From the NCBI RefSeq assembly GCF_001280015.1, contig NZ_LGDV01000213.1, forward strand, positions 62,001-126,000: a stretch of DNA of 64,000 nucleotides. Direction: 5' to 3'. The notes under the pieces were generated by a model, which was not told where the DNA came from, searched no databases, and worked only from the letters and a program-made list of their open reading frames with translations. Position 1 is the first letter of the stretch, and each line of letters opens with the position of its first letter. The DNA comes from Streptomyces sp. MMG1121 (GTDB taxonomy: Bacteria; Actinomycetota; Actinomycetes; Streptomycetales; Streptomycetaceae). A program made the position numbers and the translations under genes. Positions 17,427-25,093 of the stretch are shown here, in pieces.

Positions 17427-19712
17427 TCATGGCGTGCTCCTGGCGGCCGGCCGCAGCGTGCGACCACGTACCGGTGACGGCTGCCAGGCGCGCAGCCGCA
17501 GGCTGTTGCCGACCACGAGCAGGGAGCTGACGGACATGGCCGCCGCCGCGAGCATCGGGTTGAGCAGGCCGACCATGGCGAGTGGCACGGTGAGGACGTT
17601 GTAGCCGAAGGCCCATACGAGGTTGGCGCGGATGGTGCCGAGCGCGCTGCGGGCGAGTCGTACCGCGTCCGCGAGGGTCTCGATGTCGCCCCGGACCAGC
17701 GTCACGTCGGCGGCGCCGATCGCCACGTCTGTTCCGCTGCCCATGGCGATGCCCAGGTCGGCGACCGCCAGGGCCGCGGCGTCGTTGACGCCGTCGCCGA
17801 CCACGGCGACCCGGTGTCCCCGGCTCCGCAACGCGCGCACGAGGGCGGCCTTGTCCTCGGGCGTGCACCGGGCGTGCACGTCGTCGATACCCAGGTCGGT
17901 GGCGACGGCCCGGGCGGAGGCCGCACGGTCACCGGTGGCGAGAACGGGGCGCACACCCAGCCGGCGCAGCCGGTCCACGGCCCGGTAGCTTCCCGGTCGC
18001 AGGACGTCCCCGATCTCGATCAGGGCTTCCGCTCTCCCGTCCACCCGGACCATGACCACCGTGTGCGCGGCGGCCTCGGCGCCCGGCAGGGCGGCTGCGA
18101 GGGGCGCGGGCAACTCGCCGTCCGGGACCAGGACTTCGACCAGGTGCTCCCCGACCCGACCGCGCACGCCGCGCGCGGGCAGGGCGACGAAGTCGCGTAC
18201 CGAGGGCAGTCGGTCTTCGGCCAGCAGTCGTACGGCGTGGGCCGCGACAGCCCGGCCCAGCGGGTGCTCCGAGCCCTGCTCCACGGCTCCCGCCAGCTTC
18301 AGCACCTGCCCGGCGCCGAGCCCGTCGGGCACGGCGGTGACCCGGGCGACGCTCATGTGGCCCGAGGTGAGGGTGCCGGTCTTGTCGAGCACCACGGCGT
18401 CGATGTGCCGCAATCCCTCCAGCGCCTGTGGGCCGCCTACGAGGACGCCCAACTGGGCACCCCGGCCGGTCGCGGCCATCAGCGCGGTCGGTGTCGCCAG
18501 TCCCAGGGCGCACGGGCAGGCGACCACGAGTACGGACACGCAGGCGGTGATCGCGACCTGCGGCTGCACACCGGCGCCGAGCCAGAATCCCAGCGTGGTG
18601 GCGGCCAGGGCCAGCACCACCGGGACGAAGACGCCGGCGACCGTGTCGGCCAGCCGCTGAGCGCGCGCCTTGCCGGCCTGGGCCTCGGTCACCAGCCGGG
18701 TGATGCGCGCCAGCTGGGTGTCGGCGCCGACCGCGGTGGCCCGCACGAGCAGCAGCCCACCGGCGTTGACGGCACCGCCGACGACCGCGGCGCCCGGGCC
18801 GACCTCGACCGGTTCGCCCTCCCCGGTGACCAGGGCGAGATCGACGGCGGAGCTGCCCTCGACCACGGTGCCGTCGGTGGCGACTCGCTCCCCGGGCCGG
18901 ACGACGAAGACCTGCCCGACCAGCAACTGCTCTATGGGGACGAGCCTTTCCCCGTCGGCGTGGCGTACAGACACCTCTTTGGCGGCGATCCGGGCCAGCG
19001 AGCGCAGCGCCGCACCGGTTCCGCGGCGGGCTCGCGCTTCCAGGAACCGGCCTCCGAGCACGAACAGGGGTACCGCGACGGCCGCTTCGAGGTAGATGTG
19101 TGCGACGCCCTCCGAGGCGGAGGGCACGAGGCTGAACGGCATCCGCATACCGGGGTCGCCCGCACCGCCGAGGAACAGCGCGTACGCCGACCACGAGAAC
19201 GACGCCGCCACGCCCAGCGACACCAGTGTGTCCATGGTCACCGCCGCGTGCCGCAACCCGCGCACCGCACGCAGATGGAACGGCCAGGCCCCCCATCCGG
19301 CCACGGGTGCGGCGAACACGAAGCAGAGCCACTGCCAGTTGCGGAACTGCAGGCCGGGGACCATCGACAGGACCAGGACGGGAACGGCGAGCAGGGCCGT
19401 GCCGACGAGCCGATCCCGCTCCCTCCTCGATTCCGCGGACTCGGCCTCGGGCTGGTCCTCGCCGCGCCGCGTACGGGGCGGGTCGGGCAACTCGGCCGTA
19501 TAGCCGGCCTGTTCGACAACGGCGATCAGCTGGTCCGGGCCGATCTGCGGTGGATGGCTGATGCGAGCGCGGCCGGTGGCCAGGTTCACGCCGGCCGTGA
19601 CGCCGTCCAGTTTGCCGAGCTTCCTCTCGACCCGTCCGACGCAGGCCGCGCAGGTCATTCCGCCGACCTGAAGGTCGGTGACGACCTCCTGCCGCGTCGG
19701 TTCGGCAGTCAT
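17427..19712 (-). CDS. Cu(I)-translocating P1B-type ATPase (CopA/CtpA-B type)
   Basis: A 761-residue heavy-metal ATPase with one N-terminal metal-binding domain ('GGMTCAACVGRVERKLG'), the membrane CPC motif 'VACPCALGLATPTA', the phosphorylation site 'DKTGTLT', 'GSEHPLG' in the nucleotide domain, 'GDGVNDAAAL' in the hinge, and the late 'FGYNVLTVP' and 'MSVSSLLVV' that mark Cu(I) P1B-1 pumps. It moves Cu(I) out of the cytoplasm, for detoxification or cuproprotein assembly. Its ATG overlaps the stop of the upstream small Met-rich gene (TGATG). With PCu(A)C and an isonitrile pathway nearby, a supply role is inferred. Confidence 0.95.
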   Translation of the reverse strand: MTAEPTRQEVVTDLQVGGMTCAACVGRVERKLGKLDGVTAGVNLATGRARISHPPQIGPDQLIAVVEQAGYTAELPDPPRTRRGEDQPEAESAESRRERDRLVGTALLAVPVLVLSMVPGLQFRNWQWLCFVFAAPVAGWGAWPFHLRAVRGLRHAAVTMDTLVSLGVAASFSWSAYALFLGGAGDPGMRMPFSLVPSASEGVAHIYLEAAVAVPLFVLGGRFLEARARRGTGAALRSLARIAAKEVSVRHADGERLVPIEQLLVGQVFVVRPGERVATDGTVVEGSSAVDLALVTGEGEPVEVGPGAAVVGGAVNAGGLLLVRATAVGADTQLARITRLVTEAQAGKARAQRLADTVAGVFVPVVLALAATTLGFWLGAGVQPQVAITACVSVLVVACPCALGLATPTALMAATGRGAQLGVLVGGPQALEGLRHIDAVVLDKTGTLTSGHMSVARVTAVPDGLGAGQVLKLAGAVEQGSEHPLGRAVAAHAVRLLAEDRLPSVRDFVALPARGVRGRVGEHLVEVLVPDGELPAPLAAALPGAEAAAHTVVMVRVDGRAEALIEIGDVLRPGSYRAVDRLRRLGVRPVLATGDRAASARAVATDLGIDDVHARCTPEDKAALVRALRSRGHRVAVVGDGVNDAAALAVADLGIAMGSGTDVAIGAADVTLVRGDIETLADAVRLARSALGTIRANLVWAFGYNVLTVPLAMVGLLNPMLAAAAMSVSSLLVVGNSLRLRAWQPSPVRGRTLRPAARSTP

Positions 19713-19972
19713 CAGCCCCCGCTCCCGTGGATCATCTGCGCGCCGCCCATGTCACCCATGTCCGATCCGGCGCCGCGGCCACCTGTGCCGTCCTGGGGCG
19801 AACGGGTTGCGTGCATGCCGGGGGCCACGGGCCCGACGGACGCTCCGACGGCATGGGCGACGCCGAACATCACCACCAGCAACAGCAGGAACGCACAGAG
19901 GGCGGGCGGCGGAAGCGCCGTGCGCGAGGCTTCGGCCACGGTGCCGACGGCACGTGTCGGGATCTGGTCCAT
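19712..19972 (-). CDS. Small Met/His-rich single-pass membrane protein
   Basis: 86 residues: a short cytoplasmic N-terminus, one strong hydrophobic helix ('LCAFLLLLVVMFGVAHAVG'), and an external tail with 'GMHATRS' and 'DMGDMGGAQMIHG' whose Met and His residues could hold Cu(I). The ATG at 19972 (MDQIPTR) is preceded by CTGGAG. Its stop overlaps the ATPase start by one base, so the two are probably made together. No named family is recognised; a copper-handling accessory role is inferred from composition and position. Confidence 0.75.
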   Translation of the reverse strand: MDQIPTRAVGTVAEASRTALPPPALCAFLLLLVVMFGVAHAVGASVGPVAPGMHATRSPQDGTGGRGAGSDMGDMGGAQMIHGSGG

Positions 19973-20351
19973 GTGTGGTTCTCCAGGTCGCGTCGTACGG
20001 CAACCGTCCTGTCGAGCCGTACCACTGCAGAGGTCGGACGCGTCGACGTCCGAGTTCCGCGGCAAGATCGTGGCAAGGGTCACACGGGCAGGACGGACAT
20101 CACTTCCACGCCCTGGCCGGGCCTTCTCCTCCGGGGTGTCGTCAACCGATCCCTACAGTCCGCAGGAGGAGTCGGCTCTTGATGCAGGGAGTTCCCGTGG
20201 ATTCCCGATGACCGTCAGCACACCTTCATCCGGTGGGGCGGCGTGTCTGACGTTGTCCGGCATCAGCCGTCCGACATGCGCGTCCGCCGCTCCGAACGGT
20301 TGCCTACGGTCTTGCGACCGGGCACCGCCCGGGAGCGCCGGACGCGCGCCG
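19973..20351. other. Intergenic region upstream of the copper ATPase operon
   Basis: This 379-base gap is the only one over 300 bases in the minus-strand copper/isonitrile locus. No convincing gene is seen. It should contain the promoter of the Met-rich protein/ATPase/PCu(A)C operon and would be the first place to seek a promoter for the neighbouring ECF sigma factor. Confidence 0.5.
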
Positions 20352-20942
20352 TCAGGCGGCGGCCGTCTCGGTCTCACGCACGAGGTCGGCCTCCAGCACC
20401 CCGGCCAGACTCAGCCGCGCACGCGCGACCCTGGAGCGCACGGTGCCGACCGGGCAGCTGCTCGCGGCCGCCGCTTCGGCGTAGGGCAGCCCGAGCAACT
20501 GGGTGAGGACGAACGCCTCGCGCCGGTCGGGCGGCAGGGCGTCGACGAGGTCCATGAGGACGACCCCTTCCTCGAATCCCGGCAGGCCGAGCGGCTGGCT
20601 GCGCTCCGCCGCGCTCTGCCAGTCACCGGTGTCCGAGAGCCGGGGCCGGGCGGACGCGTACCGCATGCTGTCCACCACCGCACGGCGGGCGATGGACAGC
20701 AGCCACGACCGGGCCGAGGAGCGCCCCTCGAACCGGTGCAGGCTGCCCAGGGCACGCAGGAAGGTGTCCTGGGTGAGGTCGTCGGCCGTCTGCGGGTCCC
20801 CGGCCAGGTGTGCCACGTAGCGGCGCACGTCGCACTGGAGGGCGCGGACGAACCGGTCGACCGCGTCGCTGTCGCCGCCCGCGGCGGCGAGGGCCCATGC
20901 GGTGACCGTCTCGTCGGTCACGGCGGGCAGGGCAGGGCTCAT
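20352..20942 (-). CDS. ECF-type RNA polymerase sigma factor (SigC-like by context)
   Basis: 196 residues with both ECF domains. Region 2: 'DAVDRFVRALQCDVRRYVAHL', 'DDLTQDTFLRAL', 'RSWLLSIARRAVVD'. Region 4: 'LPPDRREAFVLTQLLGLPYA' and 'SCPVGTVRSRVARAR'. AAAGGACC precedes the ATG at 20942 (MSPALPAV). No anti-sigma with a zinc-binding motif is adjacent; the next gene upstream encodes a Met-rich membrane protein that might play that part. In Mycobacterium tuberculosis, SigC controls a copper-acquisition set that includes an isonitrile NRPS; the same grouping here suggests a similar regulon. Confidence 0.92.
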   Translation of the reverse strand: MSPALPAVTDETVTAWALAAAGGDSDAVDRFVRALQCDVRRYVAHLAGDPQTADDLTQDTFLRALGSLHRFEGRSSARSWLLSIARRAVVDSMRYASARPRLSDTGDWQSAAERSQPLGLPGFEEGVVLMDLVDALPPDRREAFVLTQLLGLPYAEAAAASSCPVGTVRSRVARARLSLAGVLEADLVRETETAAA

Positions 20943-21090
20943 TACCCGTGGTCCTTTCACTGAATCCGTGCGACGGATCCGGCGGGCGGGCACGATGCCG
21001 CCGTCGGTCGCGCACGAGGGGGAGAGACCCGTCCGCGGACACGCGAACGGGACCCGCGCCGCGGGATGCCGCGGGGCGGGGAACCGGCTG

Positions 21091-21903
21091 TCAGAGGACA
21101 GCGATCTCCCTTGGCGGACCTCGGGTGGTGAGCGTGTGGACGAGGAGGAGGCGCCGTGGTCGGCGTACCCGACGACGCCGGGGGCGGCACAGTGGCCGGC
21201 GCGGGACCGGCAGCAGCACGGCGAGCACGAGCCGGAGCGGGACGAACGCCCGGTCCGCCAGGGCGCGCAGCAACCGGAACGCGGCGCGTTCGCCCTGGGC
21301 GAGCCACAGTCCGCACAGGACTGCGGCCAGGAGGTGGGCGAGGAGCATGCCCCATGAGGCCGTCCCCGTCATGCCGTCCATGTGATGCATGCCGGTCATG
21401 CCTGGCATGCTCGACATGCCAGGCATACCTGCCATGTCACCCGTGCCGGGCATCACATGGCCGGCATGACGCATGGTCCCGGTGCCCTGCGACGACGGGA
21501 GGCGCATGCTGTGCGTCAGTCCGGCACGCACGGCGAGGTCGTAGGCCCGGGCCGCGGCCCCTGGGTCGGGATCGGCCCCGCACAGCAGATAGGAGGCCCA
21601 CTGCCGGATCGCGGCCCCGTCGTCCGGTGCGGCCATGGCCGGCTGGCGGCCCGTCTGCGCGAGCGTGAAGCAGATGTGCAGGCAGGTCTGCACGGCGACC
21701 GTCAGGGCGACCACGGCGGACCGGCCGCGCTCGGCGCCGCCCAACGCCCAGGCGAGGCCCCCCACTGCCGTCGTACAGCCGAGCAGGACCCACCAGGAGA
21801 TCGGGGAGCCCGACATCAGGACGTGGCCGATGGCCGCGAGCACGACACAGACGGCCGCGAACACCGCGGCCCGCAGCACGCGGAACACCCCACCCACAGA
21901 CAT
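21091..21903 (-). CDS. Polytopic membrane protein with a Met/His-rich copper-binding loop
   Basis: About 270 residues with four hydrophobic helices in the first half ('AAVFAAVCVVLAAIGHVL', 'WWVLLGCTTAVGGLAWALG', others), then a loop packed with Met and His ('MPGTGDMAGMPGMSSMPG', 'MTGMHHMDGMTG'), another helix pair ('MLLAHLLAAVLCGLWL') and a basic C-terminal tail. Such loops bind Cu(I). The start may be the ATG at 21921 or 21903; neither has a strong ribosome site. It lies between the ECF sigma gene and the importer genes on the same strand and may be a copper sensor or partner of the sigma factor. Confidence 0.8.
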   Translation of the reverse strand: MSVGGVFRVLRAAVFAAVCVVLAAIGHVLMSGSPISWWVLLGCTTAVGGLAWALGGAERGRSAVVALTVAVQTCLHICFTLAQTGRQPAMAAPDDGAAIRQWASYLLCGADPDPGAAARAYDLAVRAGLTHSMRLPSSQGTGTMRHAGHVMPGTGDMAGMPGMSSMPGMTGMHHMDGMTGTASWGMLLAHLLAAVLCGLWLAQGERAAFRLLRALADRAFVPLRLVLAVLLPVPRRPLCRPRRRRVRRPRRLLLVHTLTTRGPPREIAVL

Positions 21904-22076
21904 GACGCCCCATTTTGACATCCGGTGACCGGGCGCTGGCGACCGGGATACGCATCAGGCAGCATCCGCGCTCGGGCGCGTGCGCACCAGACCGCCCACC
22001 GTGCCGGGAACCCGGCGGGGTCCCCGTACGACTCCTGATGCGGGGGCGCCAGCGTCTCGGGAGTGGCCGGACTCGG

Positions 22077-22925
22077 TCAGTGCTCCATGACGGCCCCGGC
22101 CGTCCGGCCCTCCTGCTCCGGAGTGCCGGCGCTCGCCTCTCCGCTCTGCTGTCCGTCAGCGAGGGGCTGGGCGTGATACGTGATGCGAACGACACCATCG
22201 GCGTGGCGGTCGGTGCTCGCCCGGACGCCGAAGACGTCTCGGAGCACGGCGGGCGTCAGCACGTCCAGGACGGGTCCGGCGGCGACGGCCTTGCCACCGT
22301 GCAGGACGACGAGCCGGTCGCACAGCCGGGCCGCGAGATCGAGGTCGTGCAGCACGGCGAGCGTGGTGATGCCGGTGGCCCGGATGAGGTCGAGCAGCTC
22401 GAAGCGGGCTCGGATGTCGAGGTGGTTGGTGAGCTCGTCGAGGACGAGCAGTCGGGGCCGCTGGGCGAGGGCGCGCGCCAGCAGGACGCGCTGGCGTTCG
22501 CCGCCGGAGAGCGAGGAGTGGTCCCGGTCGGCGAACGGTCCGACCCCGCAGCGGTCGATCGCCTCGTCCACGGCACGGCGGTCCTCCTCGCCGTCCCGGC
22601 CGAGCAGGCCGTGGTGCGGGGTGCGGCCCAGCGCGACGATCTCGGTGACCGACAGACCGCCGGTGCCCCCGCCGTCCTGCAGGACGGCAGCGGTACGGCG
22701 GGCCGCGGTGCGCGCCGACAGCGCCCATACGTCGTCCCCGCCGACCCGGACGACGCCGGCGGCGGGGCGCAGGGAGCGGTAGACCGCGCGCAACAGTGTC
22801 GATTTGCCGCTGCCGTTGGGTCCCACGAGTCCGACGACGTCGCCGGAGGAGACCTCCAGACGTACGTCACGCAGGATCGGGACCCGGTCCAGGGTGATGC
22901 GGAGCTGTTCCACGGTGAGTTTCAT
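22077..22925 (-). CDS. ABC transporter ATPase, FecE/FepC-type metallophore importer
   Basis: 282 residues. Walker A is 'GLVGPNGSGKSTLLR', the signature is 'SSLSGGERQRVLLARALAQ', and Walker B reads 'LLVLDELTNHLD' (the common DEPT is DELT here); the H-loop is 'LAVLHDLDLAARLCD'. It powers uptake through the FecCD-type permease just upstream (13-base gap) with the lipoprotein before that. In this locus the cargo is probably the metal-isonitrile complex rather than a classic iron siderophore. Confidence 0.94.
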   Translation of the reverse strand: MKLTVEQLRITLDRVPILRDVRLEVSSGDVVGLVGPNGSGKSTLLRAVYRSLRPAAGVVRVGGDDVWALSARTAARRTAAVLQDGGGTGGLSVTEIVALGRTPHHGLLGRDGEEDRRAVDEAIDRCGVGPFADRDHSSLSGGERQRVLLARALAQRPRLLVLDELTNHLDIRARFELLDLIRATGITTLAVLHDLDLAARLCDRLVVLHGGKAVAAGPVLDVLTPAVLRDVFGVRASTDRHADGVVRITYHAQPLADGQQSGEASAGTPEQEGRTAGAVMEH

Positions 22926-22938
22926 GCGGTGTTCGGTT

Positions 22939-23964
22939 TCATCCGGAGTCCATGCCCTTGTCGCGACGCAGCAGCCACAGGAAGAAAGGGGCGCCGACAA
23001 GCGCCGTGAGGATGCCCAGCGGAAGTTCGTTGGGGCGGTTGACGGTACGGGAGAGCAGGTCGACGAGGACCAGGTAGACGGCGCCGAGGAGCGCGGTCAG
23101 GGGCAGCAGTCTGCGGTGGTCGGCGCCGAGCGTGAGGCGGACCAGATGCGGGATCATCAGGCCGACGAAGCCGATGCCGCCCGCGACCGCGATCACGGTT
23201 CCGGTGAGCAGCGCGCTGATGACCAGCAGGAGCGCGCGCAGCCTGTTGACGTCGACGCCGAGCGCGGTCGCGGACTCGTCCCCGGCGAGGAGCGCGTTCA
23301 GCCGCCGGCCGAACAGGGAGAGCAGCGCGGTGCCGGCGAGCACGACGGCGGCCACCGTGGGCAGTTGGCTCCACTGGGCGCCGGCCACGCTGCCCAGCAT
23401 CCAGAACATCACGGTCCGCAGTTCGGTGGGCGTCGCCTCCAGCTGGACGAAGCTGGTCGCCGACAGCAGCACGTAGCCGACGGCGACGCCGGCCAGGACC
23501 AGCCGCGTCGGGGCGAGCCGGCCCCTGCGCCGCCCCAGGGCGAAGACGAGGGCGCCGGCCGCCAGCGCGCCGACGAACGCCGCACCGGACACCCCGATGC
23601 CGCCGAGCGCGGCCCCGCCCAGGGTGATGACCAGGACGGCCCCGAGGGAGGCGCCGTAGGAGAAACCGAGGACCGTGGGATCGGCCAGCGGGTTCGAGAC
23701 GAGCGTCTGGAGCACCGCGCCTGCCACGGCCAGTCCCGCACCGACCAGCGCGGCCAGAACGACCCGCGGCGTGCGGAAGTTCCAGACGATCTGGTCGGTC
23801 GCCATGTCACTCGTCGTGCCCTGTCCGCAGACGTGGTGCACGACGATGCCCCACACGTCGCCGACAGGGATGTTCACCGCGCCGATGCTGATCGCCACCA
23901 CCATGACGGCGATCAGCAGGGCGAGCAGGCCGACGAACGCGGCGGCCGGCCGGAGGCGGCTCAG
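22939..23964 (-). CDS. FecCD-family ABC permease (metallophore import)
   Basis: About 341 residues, with the ~10-helix BtuC/FecCD layout: 'RTPRVVLAALVGAGLAVAGA', 'NPLADPTVLGFSYGASLGAV', 'GGIGFVGLMIPHLVRL' (the ATPase-contact loop) and 'NELPLGILTALVGAPFFLWL'. The frame has no ATG, GTG or TTG at a sensible place before the first helix; the next ATG is inside that helix. The likely start is CTG at 23964, whose last two bases begin the TGA stop of the binding-protein gene (CTGA), i.e. translational coupling with a rare start codon. Confidence 0.88.
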   Translation of the reverse strand: MSRLRPAAAFVGLLALLIAVMVVAISIGAVNIPVGDVWGIVVHHVCGQGTTSDMATDQIVWNFRTPRVVLAALVGAGLAVAGAVLQTLVSNPLADPTVLGFSYGASLGAVLVITLGGAALGGIGVSGAAFVGALAAGALVFALGRRRGRLAPTRLVLAGVAVGYVLLSATSFVQLEATPTELRTVMFWMLGSVAGAQWSQLPTVAAVVLAGTALLSLFGRRLNALLAGDESATALGVDVNRLRALLLVISALLTGTVIAVAGGIGFVGLMIPHLVRLTLGADHRRLLPLTALLGAVYLVLVDLLSRTVNRPNELPLGILTALVGAPFFLWLLRRDKGMDSG

Positions 23965-25001
23965 AACGCGTCCGGGTGCAGCATCTTGGCGATGTTCTCC
24001 ACGGCCAGGTCGTTGCTCGGGCCGAGGTACATCGAGTCGGACAGCACCACGTACTTGTTGTTCTTGGCGGCGGGCCACTGGGGGAACTCCTTGAGCAGCT
24101 TCTTGGCGTACGCCGTCGGGTTCGGGTCGTTGTAGCCGATCACGACGAGGGCGTCGACGTCGGTGGCGGCCACCTTCTCCTTGCTCAGGTCGGCGAAGGA
24201 CGTCCTGGACGCCGACGCGAAGGCGTTGGTGCCGCCGGCCTTGGCGAGGATGTCGTTGTAGATGCCCTTGGCGACGACCGAACTGAAGTCGTTGCCGCCC
24301 ATGGCCATGTTGGAGAAGAGCACCATCACCTTGGGCTGCCTCTCGCCCTTGACCTTGTCCGAGACCGCGGCGATGTGCTGTTGCGAGGCGGCGATCAGCT
24401 TCTCGGCGCGGTCCCCGACGTGGAAGATCCTGCCCATGTCGCGCACCAGTCGGTAGCTGTCGGCGATGGTCATGCGGGAGGTGTTCTGGTCGCAGCCCTG
24501 CGGGGAGACGTAGGTGTGGGCGCCGGCCTGCCGCAGCTGGTCGCGGGAGGCGAAGCCGTTCTTCTCGTCGAAGCCGTAGGAGGTGGTGGACAGCACCAGG
24601 TCGGGGCGCAGACCGAGCATGGCCTCGCGCGGGATGTCGTAGGCGTCGTTGACCTTGACATCGCCGGTGGGCAGCTTCTTGATGGCGTCGGCCCGGCCCG
24701 GGACCTCGGACATCCCGTACTTCTGCTGGTTGGCGACGATCCTGTCGCCGAGGCCGAGGGCGAGCAGGGTGGAGACCTCCGCGACCGAGGCGCCGTTCAT
24801 CACGACCACCCTGCTCGGCGCTTTGGTGAACTTCTCGCTCACTCCGCAGTTGTCGAGGGTGACGGGGTAGCCGGTCCGCGCGGTCGTGGACGCCTTGCCG
24901 GACTTCTCGCCGGCGGTGTCGGCCGACGAGCCGGCGCATGCCGCCGTGATCAGACAGAGGGATGCGACCAGGGCGACGGCGAACCGCCGTTGCTTCGGCA
25001 T
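23961..25001 (-). CDS. Metallophore-binding lipoprotein of an ABC importer (FecB/FepB-like)
   Basis: 346 residues. A lipoprotein signal ('FAVALVASLCLITAACAG', lipobox Cys ~23) is followed by a Ser/Thr-rich linker and a type III binding fold ('RVVVMNGASVAEVSTLLALG', 'PDLVLSTTSYGF', 'DVDALVVIGYND'). AAGGAG lies 6 nt before the ATG at 25001, so a longer open frame is rejected. It is the first importer gene, 92 bases after the NRPS, consistent with re-uptake of the metal-loaded product. Confidence 0.94.
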   Translation of the reverse strand: MPKQRRFAVALVASLCLITAACAGSSADTAGEKSGKASTTARTGYPVTLDNCGVSEKFTKAPSRVVVMNGASVAEVSTLLALGLGDRIVANQQKYGMSEVPGRADAIKKLPTGDVKVNDAYDIPREAMLGLRPDLVLSTTSYGFDEKNGFASRDQLRQAGAHTYVSPQGCDQNTSRMTIADSYRLVRDMGRIFHVGDRAEKLIAASQQHIAAVSDKVKGERQPKVMVLFSNMAMGGNDFSSVVAKGIYNDILAKAGGTNAFASASRTSFADLSKEKVAATDVDALVVIGYNDPNPTAYAKKLLKEFPQWPAAKNNKYVVLSDSMYLGPSNDLAVENIAKMLHPDAF

Positions 25002-25093
25002 GCTGGCTCCTTGTGGTGCGGAGTCGTGGTGGGACGTGGGGTTCTGTTGCAGTAGTCGGGCGGACGTCGGGGCTGGTTCCCGGCGATCCGCCA

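Noticed and set aside
17814..20963. A 1049-residue plus-strand open frame opposite the copper ATPase and sigma genes
   Set aside because: Antisense shadow of confirmed genes; long open antisense frames are expected at this GC content.
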